Shown here: positions 15,991 through 25,598 of the stretch, piece after piece | How positions within the stretch are numbered: position 1 is the stretch's first letter | How the letters are laid out: every line of letters starts with the position of its first letter | Assembly: GCF_000295955.2 (NCBI RefSeq) | Contig: NZ_ALXE01000053.1 | Span: forward strand, 38,924-102,923 | Direction of reading: 5' to 3' | DNA: 64,000 nt | Source of the DNA: Pantoea sp. A4 | GTDB taxonomy: Bacteria > Pseudomonadota > Gammaproteobacteria > Enterobacterales > Enterobacteriaceae | The notes under the pieces: model-generated | What the model was told of the DNA's origin: nothing | Seen by the model: only the letters and a program-made list of their open reading frames with translations | The model's database searches: none | Made by a program: the position numbers and the translations under genes

Positions 15991-18900
15991 TCAGAATTTC
16001 GCCAGCAGTTGCTGGAGCAATGGACCAATCTGCTCAAACATACGTGGAGAAATAATATCTACGTGTGCACAGTCCAGCGGCCAGATCTCCAGTTCACCAA
16101 CCCATGGTGCCCAGGCGCGGCGTGCATCCTGGCCTGGTTGTAGGGTTTGCAGCGCAGAGAACAGCGTAGCGCGGCCATTGAAACGGGTACTGCGCGCGGT
16201 CGCTAGCAGGCGCACCGAGCTGGCGTAGTTGGCTTCAATGGTGTTGAACATCGCCTCCATGCCTTCTCCAGCCTGTGCGCGTTGTGCCGCAACAAACTGC
16301 TCACGCTCACGGTTCACTTCATCGAGCACCGCCGGGTCCAGCACATTTTCACCGCGCTTTTCATCCCAATTTTGCGTCTCTGGCGGCCAGGTATCCAGCA
16401 GACCGAGGAACGCCACTTCTTCACCTAAAGCTTCAAGGCGAGCAGCAATGCCCTGCGCCAGCGTTCCGCCGAGGGAGTAGCCGATGAAGTAGTAAGGGCC
16501 ATGTGGCTGCACGCTGCGCAGTGTTTGCAAGTGCGCTTCGCACACGTCATCCAGATGTTGGGCCTGATGCAACGGACTGGTGGCTTCCGGTGACTGAATG
16601 CCCACCAGTGACCAGCGGCTGTCCAGATAGCGTTGCAGGATGCTGAATTGCCAGGCAAAACCAGAAGCAGGATGGAAGCAGAACAGGGTCGGCCCGTTGC
16701 CGGTGCGCAGCGGCAGCACGGCTTCAAATCCAGCGCGGCTGCTGGCGGGTTCATCGCTGCTCAGCAAACGCGCCAACTTCTCTACGCTGGCTGCTACCAT
16801 AATTTGCCCGACAGAGACCGGCTGTTGCAGCTCACGACGTAGCTGGGCAGCAAGGCGCATCGCCAGCAGGGAGTGACCGCCGAGGGCAAAGAAATCATCC
16901 TCTGCGCTCACTTGTTCTCGCTCCAGCAGTCGGGCGAAGGCATTAGCCAGCGTGGTTTCCAGGCCCGGATGTGGCTCACGGCCAGCAGAAGCGGCTTGCG
17001 CCTGTGGCAACGGTAGCGCACGGCGGTCGAGTTTACCGTTGCTGCTCAGTGGGAAGGCCTCTAACTGCACAATCGCTACCGGCACCATATGTGCAGGCAG
17101 GCGTTCGGCCAGAGCGGTGCGGAGGTTTTCACTCTCAACCGCATAGTCCGCAATCACGTAGCCCACTAACTGGCGCGCATCGCCTTGCTGGCTGTGTTGA
17201 TCGCCCAACACTACCGCATGCGTTACCGCTTGTTGAATACCGGGCAGATCCGCCAGCGCGTGATCAATTTCATTCAGTTCAATACGCTGACCGCGAATTT
17301 TCAGCTGATCGTCGCTGCGTCCGAGGTATTCCACCGCACCGTTAGGCAGCCAACGGGCGACATCACCTGTCCGGTACATGCGGCTGCCTTTACCAAAGGG
17401 ATCGGCGACAAAGCGGCTGGCGGTGAGATCGGGGCGATCAAGATAACCGTGAGCCAGTTGAATACCGGTGAGGTAGAGATCACCCGCGACACCTGGAGGT
17501 ACGGGCTGTAAGCGGTTATCCAGAATGCACAGGCCGGTGTTCCATACCGGGAAACCGATCGGCACGCTGGCTCCGGTGACTGCGGCCAGCTCCGGGCCAT
17601 AAGCCGGATAGTAACTGACATCCACGGCGGCCTCGGTTGGGCCATACAGATTATGCAGCGGCACCTGAGTCAGTTGCTCCCACTGGCGACACAAATCCGC
17701 GGGCAGCGCTTCACCACTACAGAAAACGCGGCGCAGGCTGGCACAACTGCTGCTCTCTTCAAGCGCGGCAACAAAAGCAGCCAACATTGAAGGCACGAAG
17801 TGGGTGGTGGTGACGCGATACTGCTTAAACAGGGTTTGCAGGGCTTCCGGATCACGATGTGCTTCCGGCGGAGCCATCACTAAGCGGGCACCGACGATCA
17901 ACGGCCAGAAAAACTCCCACACGGAGACATCGAAGCTGCTCGGGGTTTTTTGCAACACGACATCATCGGCGGTGAGCGGATAGTGATCCTGCATCCACAG
18001 CAGTCGGTTAACGATCGCTTCATGACCGACCAGCACCCCTTTAGGACGCCCGGTGGAGCCGGAAGTATAAATAATGTAAGCACCATCCTGTGGCTGAGGT
18101 GCTTCCAGCGGCGCTGGAGTGGCGCAAACGGGCTGTAATTCAGCATAGAAAAGCGGCGTTACGTTGCTGATTGCAGCAAAACGGCTAGCCAGCGCCGGGC
18201 TGGTGATCAGACGTTTTGGCGCGGCATCTTCCAGCATCAGTGCCAGACGATCGTCCGGGTAACCGGCATCCAGCGGCAAGTAGGCAGCACCTACGCTGAC
18301 AATGGCCTGCAGAGCCAGCGACAGGAAAATCGAACGCGGTAGCGCTACTGCCACGATATCCCCGCGATTAACGCCTGCGGCTCGCAGCTGCTGTGCCAGC
18401 GCTGTGACCTGTTCCTGCATCTGCTGGTAATTGAGATTATGCTGGGAATCCGCCAGTGCCGGTGCCAACGGCGTGCGCTGAGCCTGTTGCTGTAACAGGC
18501 TGGCCAGCGTTTCTGCCGGGATTGGATGTGCCGTGTGGTTGATTTCCGCTAACTGCTGATGCTCAGGCTCGGTGAGCAGGTCCAGCTCTCCCCCCGCAAG
18601 GCCAGGATCGCTGGCCAACTGAGCCAACAGAAGGTCAAAGCGGCTGGCGTGCTGTTGCAGGGTGTCGAGACGATAACGCTCGGCATTCGCCAGCAGCTCA
18701 AGGGTTAAGTCACCTTGCTCACTGATGTAGATAGCGATTTCCAGATCCCGCACCGGTCCGGAAGCCAGTTGGTGGGTGATACCCGGCACGCCGTTGAAAT
18801 CCAGCTGGTAGTCAAACATCTTCAGGTTGATCACCGGGCCATACAGCGGATCGTTATCCCCCAGGCGGCCAAGATCGCGCTGCACCAGCTCTGCATCATA

Positions 18901-19914
18901 GCGTTGATGGCGGCGCATCTTTTTCACTTCAGCGGCCAACTGCGCGGCCAGCACGTTCAGTGGCTGAGCCGGGTCGTAATGAACTGCCATCGGCAGCACA
19001 TTAATCACCGGGCCCGTCGCGCAGAGTGCGGCAGAGCCAATACGGCGCATAAAGATAAAGCCCGCGGCGAAGTCATTTTGCCCGCTCAGGCGTGCCAGCC
19101 AGAGTGCCACCAGGGCAAAGGCGCTGTCAGCGGCACTGAGCTGATGTTGCTGCATATGGCGACTCAGCGCGTGGAAGTTGTGGCTGTCCAGCGTCAAGGT
19201 ATGGCGCAACAGGTCAGTAGATGCGCTCTGGCCTGCCAGCGGCAGGGGGGAGAGCGAGGCTGGCGTTGGCAACGCAGCGCCTTTCTCCCGCCAGAAATCA
19301 CGATCGCGGCTGAAGGAAGGGGAATCCTGATAACGCTGGTACTCTTCTACCACTTCCCGGAAAGGAATGAAGGGAGTGGGTTCAGGAAGTTCCTGACGGC
19401 AGAGCGCGGTGTAAAGGTTAGCGATACGGCGCGTGAGGGCGGTAAAACTAAAGCCGTCCACCACCAGATGATGGTAGCGCTGATACCAGAACCAGTGCTG
19501 TTCATCCAGCCGGAACAGAATGTGTTGCCACAGTGAGGCACCGCTCAATACACGGAGATCGCCCGCCATATCCTGCTGCATCTGCTGCCGCGCTGCGGCA
19601 ACAGGGTCACTTTCATGGCGTAAATCGACGACTTGCGCTGGGCTAAACGTCTGCAGTTGTGGCCATTGGATCGGATCGCCTTCTTCTTCACCAAACGCCA
19701 TATTCAGGGTGTCTGCTTCCTGCATCCCCGCAATGATTGCCTGTTTCAGCGCTTCGCTATCCAGTTCACCTTGCAGCTCAATAAAGTGCGCTACGGCATA
19801 GGCATTAGGGTGTTTTGAGAGTTGATCGGCGATCCAGATACCTGGCTGCGCGGCCACCAGTGGCATAGCCTCAGTGGTCATAACGGATGTTTCTGCCATA
19901 AGTGTCTCAGACAT
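15991..19914 (-). CDS. entF: Enterobactin synthase component F (EntF, nonribosomal peptide synthetase)
   Basis: A 1307-residue synthetase that activates L-serine, joins it to dihydroxybenzoate from EntB and cyclises three units. Domains: condensation, with HHLVVDG at 148-154; adenylation (about 480-980), with YTSGSTGRPKGV, NLYGPTEAAVD and YRTGDVARW; carrier domain with the phosphopantetheine serine in FFALGGHSLLAMRL; and thioesterase with GYSLGG and the closing histidine in DCAHVDIIS. Four in-frame Met codons (1, 6, 12, 17) precede PLVAAQPGIW; I took the first because GAGCGGGG lies just before it. It overlaps ybdZ by 8 bp. Confidence 0.97.
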   Translation of the reverse strand: MSETLMAETSVMTTEAMPLVAAQPGIWIADQLSKHPNAYAVAHFIELQGELDSEALKQAIIAGMQEADTLNMAFGEEEGDPIQWPQLQTFSPAQVVDLRHESDPVAAARQQMQQDMAGDLRVLSGASLWQHILFRLDEQHWFWYQRYHHLVVDGFSFTALTRRIANLYTALCRQELPEPTPFIPFREVVEEYQRYQDSPSFSRDRDFWREKGAALPTPASLSPLPLAGQSASTDLLRHTLTLDSHNFHALSRHMQQHQLSAADSAFALVALWLARLSGQNDFAAGFIFMRRIGSAALCATGPVINVLPMAVHYDPAQPLNVLAAQLAAEVKKMRRHQRYDAELVQRDLGRLGDNDPLYGPVINLKMFDYQLDFNGVPGITHQLASGPVRDLEIAIYISEQGDLTLELLANAERYRLDTLQQHASRFDLLLAQLASDPGLAGGELDLLTEPEHQQLAEINHTAHPIPAETLASLLQQQAQRTPLAPALADSQHNLNYQQMQEQVTALAQQLRAAGVNRGDIVAVALPRSIFLSLALQAIVSVGAAYLPLDAGYPDDRLALMLEDAAPKRLITSPALASRFAAISNVTPLFYAELQPVCATPAPLEAPQPQDGAYIIYTSGSTGRPKGVLVGHEAIVNRLLWMQDHYPLTADDVVLQKTPSSFDVSVWEFFWPLIVGARLVMAPPEAHRDPEALQTLFKQYRVTTTHFVPSMLAAFVAALEESSSCASLRRVFCSGEALPADLCRQWEQLTQVPLHNLYGPTEAAVDVSYYPAYGPELAAVTGASVPIGFPVWNTGLCILDNRLQPVPPGVAGDLYLTGIQLAHGYLDRPDLTASRFVADPFGKGSRMYRTGDVARWLPNGAVEYLGRSDDQLKIRGQRIELNEIDHALADLPGIQQAVTHAVVLGDQHSQQGDARQLVGYVIADYAVESENLRTALAERLPAHMVPVAIVQLEAFPLSSNGKLDRRALPLPQAQAASAGREPHPGLETTLANAFARLLEREQVSAEDDFFALGGHSLLAMRLAAQLRRELQQPVSVGQIMVAASVEKLARLLSSDEPASSRAGFEAVLPLRTGNGPTLFCFHPASGFAWQFSILQRYLDSRWSLVGIQSPEATSPLHQAQHLDDVCEAHLQTLRSVQPHGPYYFIGYSLGGTLAQGIAARLEALGEEVAFLGLLDTWPPETQNWDEKRGENVLDPAVLDEVNREREQFVAAQRAQAGEGMEAMFNTIEANYASSVRLLATARSTRFNGRATLFSALQTLQPGQDARRAWAPWVGELEIWPLDCAHVDIISPRMFEQIGPLLQQLLAKF

Positions 19915-20128
19915 GTTCGCCCCGCTCAGTTGCGGCTACGGTTGGGCGAATATCGCGCCAGTTGTCATTCAGCCACGCAATACATGCGGACTGCGGCTGC
20001 GGGCCAAACACCGCTTGCCATCCTGAGGGCACGGCATTAAAGCTCGGCCACAGGCTAAATTGGTGCTGCGGGTTTTGCACCACGTAACAATCCTGCTCAG
20101 GATTGTCGAAAGGATTAAGTTGTTGCAT
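19907..20128 (-). CDS. ybdZ: MbtH-like protein of enterobactin synthesis (YbdZ)
   Basis: A 73-residue MbtH-family protein that binds NRPS adenylation domains and supports EntF activity. The family pattern is visible: NPFDN near the start, then FSLWPSF, PSGW and the tryptophan-bearing SACIAWLNDNWRDIRPT. The ATG at 20128 follows AGGAG; an earlier Met lacks a good site. It lies between fes and entF and overlaps entF by 8 bp, so translation is probably coupled. Confidence 0.94.
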   Translation of the reverse strand: MQQLNPFDNPEQDCYVVQNPQHQFSLWPSFNAVPSGWQAVFGPQPQSACIAWLNDNWRDIRPTVAATERGEHV

Positions 20129-20169
20129 TGCAAGACTCCTGCCCACCAAAAACGGGTGAGATTACTGAG

Positions 20170-21402
20170 TTAGCGTGTTTGCCACATTGCTTTCAGTCCA
20201 TTGAGCAAGCCACCGCGCCAACAGAGCGCATCGTGGCCGCCTTCTACGGGTTGATAGCTAACCGAATGCCCGGCAGCCGTCAAATAATGTTCTAGCAATT
20301 CATTAGCCTGAATAATCAGGTGTTCGCGTCGGCCTGCTTCCAGCCAGAAACGCAACGGTTCCGGCTGAAGTAGCCCCTGATCAAGCTGATCTAACAGCCA
20401 GCCGTGGGCATTACCGCGTGCGGGCCACCAGAAGGACCCGGATAAACTGATTGCGGCACCAAAAGTGTGCGGCCAGTGCAGTGCGGCATAGACCGAAGCC
20501 AGCCCACCGAAGCTTTGACCGGACACCACGGTGGAATCCGCACTTTGCCGATAGGGGGCAATCTGCGCCACCTGTGGCAGTAACTCTTCCTGCACGGCTT
20601 GCCAAAATTCAGGGTTGCACGGCAGTTCGCGGCTGCGGTGCTCACGGTCGATGATATCGATCATCACGTACACCGCAGGAGGCAGTTCGCCGTTATCGGT
20701 CAGCTGCTGTAGCGGCCAGGCGATGGGCATGCTGTTAGCCCAGAATTGCCCATCAAGCAGGATCGCCAGAGGGCGGTCATGGCTGGCATCACCGGTAGTA
20801 TGAATCCACACCGAACGGCGGTTATTGAGACGTTCACTCTCCCAATAGACGTGTTGCAACGCTATGTGCGGCGCGCGGCCTTCGTCAACGGCTTGCCAGA
20901 CTTGCTGATCCGGGGCTTGCGGCAGATGCAGTGGGGAAACGCCCATCCCACGTCCACCAGACCAGGCGCGCAGTGGATTCAGGGCATCGCTCTGCGCGGT
21001 CGGGAATTTATTGCGCCACCAGTCCCGCAGGCTGTGCATGTCGGGCTGTCCCTGAAACAGTGGCGTTTCGTGATCGGGCATCAGGCAGTAACTGCCGCGC
21101 CACGTCGAAGGAAGCTGAGTTTGCCAGTACCAGACATCCGTCTGTGGCAGATGCGACAGAGAAACGGGTGCGGCTCGCTGGTGGTGATCGGTGACGCCCG
21201 TGATATTGATCCAGACATGGCGAGTGGAAGAGGTGCGTTCATCGCCCTCGGGGTCGCGCCAGAAGAAGGTAACCTGACAATGGCCATCAACACCCGCTTC
21301 AATATAGGGGATACCAAGTGCCTGCTGATTTTTCCACCAGGCGTCAGAGCCCGTTTCTTTATTAAACAACGTCATTGTGCCATCGGTCTGATTACATGCC
21401 AT
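20170..21402 (-). CDS. fes: Enterochelin esterase (Fes)
   Basis: Cytoplasmic serine hydrolase that cleaves ferric enterobactin so that iron can be released. An N-terminal domain (with WINITGVTDHHQR and STWRGSYCLMPD) precedes an alpha/beta-hydrolase domain with the nucleophile motif GQSFGG and the catalytic histidine in EGGHDALCWRGG. The reading frame allows starts at 21414, 21402 and 21375; 21402 has GGAAC at a suitable distance. First gene of fes-ybdZ-entF and divergent from fepA with a Fur box between, as in E. coli. Confidence 0.93.
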   Translation of the reverse strand: MACNQTDGTMTLFNKETGSDAWWKNQQALGIPYIEAGVDGHCQVTFFWRDPEGDERTSSTRHVWINITGVTDHHQRAAPVSLSHLPQTDVWYWQTQLPSTWRGSYCLMPDHETPLFQGQPDMHSLRDWWRNKFPTAQSDALNPLRAWSGGRGMGVSPLHLPQAPDQQVWQAVDEGRAPHIALQHVYWESERLNNRRSVWIHTTGDASHDRPLAILLDGQFWANSMPIAWPLQQLTDNGELPPAVYVMIDIIDREHRSRELPCNPEFWQAVQEELLPQVAQIAPYRQSADSTVVSGQSFGGLASVYAALHWPHTFGAAISLSGSFWWPARGNAHGWLLDQLDQGLLQPEPLRFWLEAGRREHLIIQANELLEHYLTAAGHSVSYQPVEGGHDALCWRGGLLNGLKAMWQTR

Positions 21403-21435
21403 GAGAAGTTCCATGAATGTTAGAAGTAATACTAT

Positions 21436-21450
21436 TGATAATTATTTTCG
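21436..21450. promoter_or_regulatory. Fur box between fes and fepA
   Basis: TGATAATTATTTTCG matches the 7-1-7 Fur motif TGATAAT-N-ATTATCA at 12 of the 14 fixed positions. It lies 33 bp before fes and about 200 bp before fepA. A second half-site-like A/T tract (TAATACTATT) adjoins it on the left. Expected to repress both directions when iron is plentiful. Confidence 0.75.
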
Positions 21451-21647
21451 TTTGCAATAGGGTGTTTCCGCTTGATGGGGATGCACGCATGCGCCTTCCG
21501 TCACATTGCCCCCAGAGGGCGATGTTACCGCTGGGAATGGCCGCCACGGCCCGCTGTGTGCATGAAAGTATGTACAATATCTTTCAACACCGGTGCGACA
21601 GCAGTTAACGCTTTTTTACATCTGCTGGCAAACCAGGGACGAGAATA

Positions 21648-23876
21648 ATGAAAACGTTATCACCTTTGGCCTGCGCCATTTTTATGGCAACAGCCATTCC
21701 TTGCGCAGCCAGCGCAGCAGAAACACCAGCGGATAAAACCAACAGCGAAGACAATACTCTGGTCGTCACTGCGGCGCAGCAGACGCTTCAGGCTCCTGGC
21801 GTTTCCACCATTACAGCCGATGAAATTAAGAAACATCCGCCTGCGCGCGATGTCTCGGAGATCATTCGCACCATGCCGGGAGTTAACCTCACCGGGAACT
21901 CCACCAGCGGTCAGCGCGGCAATAATCGCCAAATCGATATTCGCGGTATGGGACCAGAAAATACCCTGATTCTGATTGATGGCTTGCCGGTCTCAAGCCG
22001 TAACTCTGTGCGATTTGGCTGGCGCGGTGAGCGCGATACCCGTGGTGATACCAGTTGGGTACCGCCGGAGATGATCGAACGTATTGAAGTTATTCGTGGG
22101 CCTGCCGCCGCGCGTTACGGCAACGGTGCTGCGGGTGGGGTGGTGAATATCATCACCAAAAAAGAGACCGGGCAGTGGCACGGCTCATGGGATAGCTACT
22201 ACAACATCCCGGAACATAAACAAGAGGGTGCCACCAAGCGCACCAACTTCAGCTTGTCAGGCCCATTGGGCGATGACTTTAGCTTCCGTTTATATGGTGG
22301 TTTAGCCAAGACGCAGGCTGACGCACAGTTTATTAATGAAGGCCATCAGTCATTGCGTACCGGGACTTATGCTACCGCCATCCCAGCGGGACGCGAAGGT
22401 TCTGAAAATAAAGATATCAATGCGTTACTGCGCTGGGCATTCGCGCCACGTCAGGCTTTAGAGTTTGAGGCGGGCTATAGCCGTCAGAATAACCTCTACG
22501 CTGGCGATACGCAGAATACCAACACCAGCGCGCTGGTGCAGAGCATGTATGGCAAGGAAACCAACCGTCTGTATCGCAACAACTTTGCGCTGACGTGGAC
22601 CGGTGCGTGGGACAGTGGCATCAGCTCACGCACCTATGCGCAGTACGAAAAAACACGTAACACGCGAATGAATGAAGGGTTGGCCGGTGGGACGGAAGGG
22701 ATCTTCTCTGATGACGGCTTCTCGAATATCCAACTGGAAAACATCCTGCTGCACAGTGAAGTCAGCGTGCCGTTTGAGTGGCTGGTCAATCAAACCGCGA
22801 CGCTGGGTACCGAATGGAACCAGCAGCGCATGAAAGATCTCGCTTCCAATACGCAATCCATGTTGGGCGGCGCAATCCCTGGCATCGACAGCACCAACCG
22901 CAGCCCTTATACCCAGGCTGAGATTTTCTCGCTGTTTGCTGAAGACAATATGGAGTTGACGGACTCCACCATGCTGACCCCGGCGTTACGCTTTGATCAT
23001 CACTCGATCGTCGGCAATAACTGGAGCCCGTCACTGAATTTGTCGCAGGGCCTGGGAGATGACTTTACGCTGAAGCTGGGCATCGCCCGTGCTTACAAAG
23101 CGCCAAACCTCTATCAAACCAACCCGAACTATGTGCTGTATAGCCGTGGTCAGGGCTGTGCTGCGAGTTCCGGCGGGTGCTATCTGGTGGGGAACCCGGA
23201 CTTAAGCGCTGAACACAGTATCAACAAAGAAGTCGGCATTGAGTGGAAGCATGACGATTATCAGGCGGGTATCACCTGGTTCCGTAATGATTATCGCAAC
23301 AAGATTGAAGCGGGTTATCTGCCAACCGGCGTGTCGAGTACTGGCTTAACAGACGTGTATAAGTGGGAAAACGTACCAAAGGCGGTGGTCGAGGGGCTGG
23401 AAGGCACCTTTAATATGCCATTCTCTGATACGGTCATGTGGACCAATAACCTGACCTACATGCTGCAGAGTAAGAATAAGGAGACGGGCGATCGTCTGTC
23501 GATCATTCCTGACTACACGCTGAACTCCAGCTTGAGCTGGCAGGCAACGCAGGATCTTTCACTGCAAACCACGCTGACCTGGTACGGCAAGCAGGTGCCG
23601 AAGAAGTACAACTATAAAGGCCAGCCAGTAACCGGCAGTGAGACCGATCAGGTCAGCCCGTATACAATAGTGGGCATGAGCGGGACTTATGAGGTGAATA
23701 AATACGCGAGCGTCACGCTGGGTATCGATAACCTGTTCGACAAACGTCACTTCCGCGAAGGCAATGCGCAAACCACCGGCAATGCTCAGACCGGTGCCTA
23801 TATGTATGGCGCGGGGGCGAATACCTACAACGAGTCAGGCCGGACCTACTACATGAGCCTGAATACGCACTTCTGA
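21648..23876 (+). CDS. fepA: Ferric enterobactin outer-membrane receptor (FepA)
   Basis: TonB-dependent receptor of 742 residues. A signal peptide ends near AASA (about residue 23), followed by the TonB box DNTLVVTA (about 35-42). The plug domain includes VSEIIRTMPGVNLTGNS and RIEVIRGPAAARYGNGAAGG. The beta-barrel ends in the aromatic YYMSLNTHF, with the terminal Phe needed for outer-membrane insertion. The start follows GGGACGAG. It is divergent from fes and closes the cluster; a terminator and then convergent dacB follow. Confidence 0.97.
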   Translation: MKTLSPLACAIFMATAIPCAASAAETPADKTNSEDNTLVVTAAQQTLQAPGVSTITADEIKKHPPARDVSEIIRTMPGVNLTGNSTSGQRGNNRQIDIRGMGPENTLILIDGLPVSSRNSVRFGWRGERDTRGDTSWVPPEMIERIEVIRGPAAARYGNGAAGGVVNIITKKETGQWHGSWDSYYNIPEHKQEGATKRTNFSLSGPLGDDFSFRLYGGLAKTQADAQFINEGHQSLRTGTYATAIPAGREGSENKDINALLRWAFAPRQALEFEAGYSRQNNLYAGDTQNTNTSALVQSMYGKETNRLYRNNFALTWTGAWDSGISSRTYAQYEKTRNTRMNEGLAGGTEGIFSDDGFSNIQLENILLHSEVSVPFEWLVNQTATLGTEWNQQRMKDLASNTQSMLGGAIPGIDSTNRSPYTQAEIFSLFAEDNMELTDSTMLTPALRFDHHSIVGNNWSPSLNLSQGLGDDFTLKLGIARAYKAPNLYQTNPNYVLYSRGQGCAASSGGCYLVGNPDLSAEHSINKEVGIEWKHDDYQAGITWFRNDYRNKIEAGYLPTGVSSTGLTDVYKWENVPKAVVEGLEGTFNMPFSDTVMWTNNLTYMLQSKNKETGDRLSIIPDYTLNSSLSWQATQDLSLQTTLTWYGKQVPKKYNYKGQPVTGSETDQVSPYTIVGMSGTYEVNKYASVTLGIDNLFDKRHFREGNAQTTGNAQTGAYMYGAGANTYNESGRTYYMSLNTHF

Positions 23877-23883
23877 TGAAACC

Positions 23884-23909
23884 AGCCCGCTGTGATAGCG
23901 GGCTTTTTG
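23884..23909 (+). terminator. Terminator after fepA
   Basis: AGCCCGCT / AGCGGGCT with a 5-nt loop and TTTTG tail, 8 bp after the fepA stop. Confidence 0.88.
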
Positions 23910-23920
23910 TGTGAGGTCGA

Positions 23921-25354
23921 TCAGTTGTTTTGGTAGATATCGCGGTACAGGCGGCTTTCGAAGCGCACCAGCGGGATACGGCGTGTTTTTTGATCTTGTG
24001 GCGGAACAGCATAGCCAGAGAGATACTGAACAAAGGCCAGGCGTGCGCCGCTGGCGGTGGTGATAAAGCCTGCGAGGTTATAAACGCCCTGCAATGAACC
24101 GGTTTTCGCCGAGACTTTGCCATCCACGCCTGCTTCGTGCAGACCACCACGATATTGCAATGTACCGTCATAGCCCGCGCGCGGCAGCATGGAAATAAAG
24201 TCCAGCGTCTGGTCATTCTTCGCAATAAACTGCAACGCTTGCATCATGGTGGTAGGGGAGACCAAATCATGGCGTGACAGGCCGGAGCCATCCACCTGGA
24301 TCGAGTTGCCCATATCAACACCTGCTTTCTCTTTCAGAATTCGGCGTACCGCATCTGAACCCGCACGGAAAGTACCCGGAACGTTGAAGTAGTGATGGCC
24401 AATCGTACGGAACACCGTATCGGCAATCATATTGTCCGACTTTTTCAGCATGGTATGCAGCAGGTCGTGCAACGGAGCCGATTGCGTTGAAGCCAGGACA
24501 GTGCCAGGTTCCGTGACCAGCGGCTGACGCAGCAGATGGCCACTGTAATCAATCCCGGCTTGCTTTAGCTCATCACGCAGAATCTCTCCTGCCCATGCGG
24601 CCCCATCCTGTACGGCGAAGGCCAGCGGCAGAGGCTCCGAGCGCTGGCGCATACAGCCAGTCAGGGTGTAGCGGTTTAGCTCGCCGGGGACGACATCCAG
24701 CTCGCAATATTGTCCTTCTCCGCTATTCGGAGCCAGCGTGCGGACCTGGCTGTACATGTGCGCCGGATAGTAAGAGGCGATGCGCACAAAGGCGTTCTGT
24801 CCTGCCTGTTTGGCGCTGTAGAGCGAAACGGAGAAACAGTTTTTGTCGACAATTGCGGCGCCTGGCGGGGCGCTGAAGCACTCCGTCAGGTCATTCCACG
24901 GCCAGCCTGGCGCTTCATCATGGGAAGCGAAGACGGAGGTATCAATGACCAGATTGCCCTTGATATGGTTGATGCCCTGTTTTTTCAGCGCGGCAACCAT
25001 ATTGCGCAGATCCTGGCGGCTCAGGGTGGGATCGCCAGCAAAGCGTGCGACCAAATCCCCATTCAGGGTGCCATCGCTGACTGCGCCGTGGGTTTCAAAC
25101 GTGGTTTGAAAACGAAAATCTGCCCCTAATTCCAGCAGGGCGGCGAGCGCGGTAAAGACTTTCATGGTACTGGCAGGAAGGGCCATCTGCGAGCCGTGAT
25201 AATCCACCACGGGTGTGGGTGCGCCAATTTTCTGCACCAGCAACGCCAGGTTGGTACCATCAGGCAGATACTGCATGTATTCCTCAACAGGCGCGGCCTG
25301 CGCCTGCAGCATAAATGCACAGGTTAATCCGGTAACAAGTCGTGAAAATCGCAT
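23921..25354 (-). CDS. dacB: D-alanyl-D-alanine carboxypeptidase/endopeptidase (PBP4, DacB)
   Basis: Periplasmic class C low-molecular-weight penicillin-binding protein that trims and cuts peptidoglycan cross-links. It has 477 residues, the same as E. coli. A signal peptide covers 1-20 (ending QAQA). Catalytic motifs are S62-x-x-K65 in PASTMKV, SDN in KKSDNMI (near 306-308) and KTG in SAKTGSL (near 417-419). The long insert between the first two motifs is typical of PBP4. In E. coli dacB lies directly after obgE; here about 18.5 kb of IS and enterobactin genes separate them. Confidence 0.97.
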   Translation of the reverse strand: MRFSRLVTGLTCAFMLQAQAAPVEEYMQYLPDGTNLALLVQKIGAPTPVVDYHGSQMALPASTMKVFTALAALLELGADFRFQTTFETHGAVSDGTLNGDLVARFAGDPTLSRQDLRNMVAALKKQGINHIKGNLVIDTSVFASHDEAPGWPWNDLTECFSAPPGAAIVDKNCFSVSLYSAKQAGQNAFVRIASYYPAHMYSQVRTLAPNSGEGQYCELDVVPGELNRYTLTGCMRQRSEPLPLAFAVQDGAAWAGEILRDELKQAGIDYSGHLLRQPLVTEPGTVLASTQSAPLHDLLHTMLKKSDNMIADTVFRTIGHHYFNVPGTFRAGSDAVRRILKEKAGVDMGNSIQVDGSGLSRHDLVSPTTMMQALQFIAKNDQTLDFISMLPRAGYDGTLQYRGGLHEAGVDGKVSAKTGSLQGVYNLAGFITTASGARLAFVQYLSGYAVPPQDQKTRRIPLVRFESRLYRDIYQNN

Positions 25355-25418
25355 AATCTCGCGTTAACTAGCGGGTGAAGGCGACAATACTACGTTGCCG
25401 GGTGGTAGAAAGTAAACG

Positions 25419-25447
25419 ATGACCCACAGGGAACTCTGGGGTAAAAT
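25419..25447 (+). promoter_or_regulatory. Candidate greA promoter
   Basis: ATGACC (25419-25424), a 17-bp spacer and TAAAAT (25442-25447), in the dacB-greA divergent gap. The resulting leader of about 145 nt contains the attenuator-like hairpin annotated next. Confidence 0.5.
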
Positions 25448-25473
25448 ACGTATCAAATTGCAAAACCATTACT

Positions 25474-25508
25474 TGACCTGGACACAGTCTCCGGGTCAGG
25501 TTCTTTTT
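25474..25508 (+). ncRNA. Leader terminator upstream of greA (GraL-like)
   Basis: TGACCTGG / CCGGGTCA stem (one G-U pair) with a 9-nt loop followed by GGTTCTTTTT. It lies about 90 bp before greA. E. coli has a terminator in the same place that ends the short GraL RNA transcribed from the greA promoter; position and form agree. The RNA itself would run from near 25454 to 25508. Its function here is inferred only. Confidence 0.6.
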
Positions 25509-25598
25509 GCTTGCAAAACGTGGTAATGCGCCGCAGAACGCCATTTTCTGCAGTCACCGGTCAGGATGACACTGTTAAATAGATGACGAGGAGATAAC

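Noticed and set aside
18715..19536. Open frame of 273 codons on the plus strand inside entF
   Set aside because: Lies wholly antisense to the well-supported condensation domain of EntF; no ribosome-binding site or recognisable motif.
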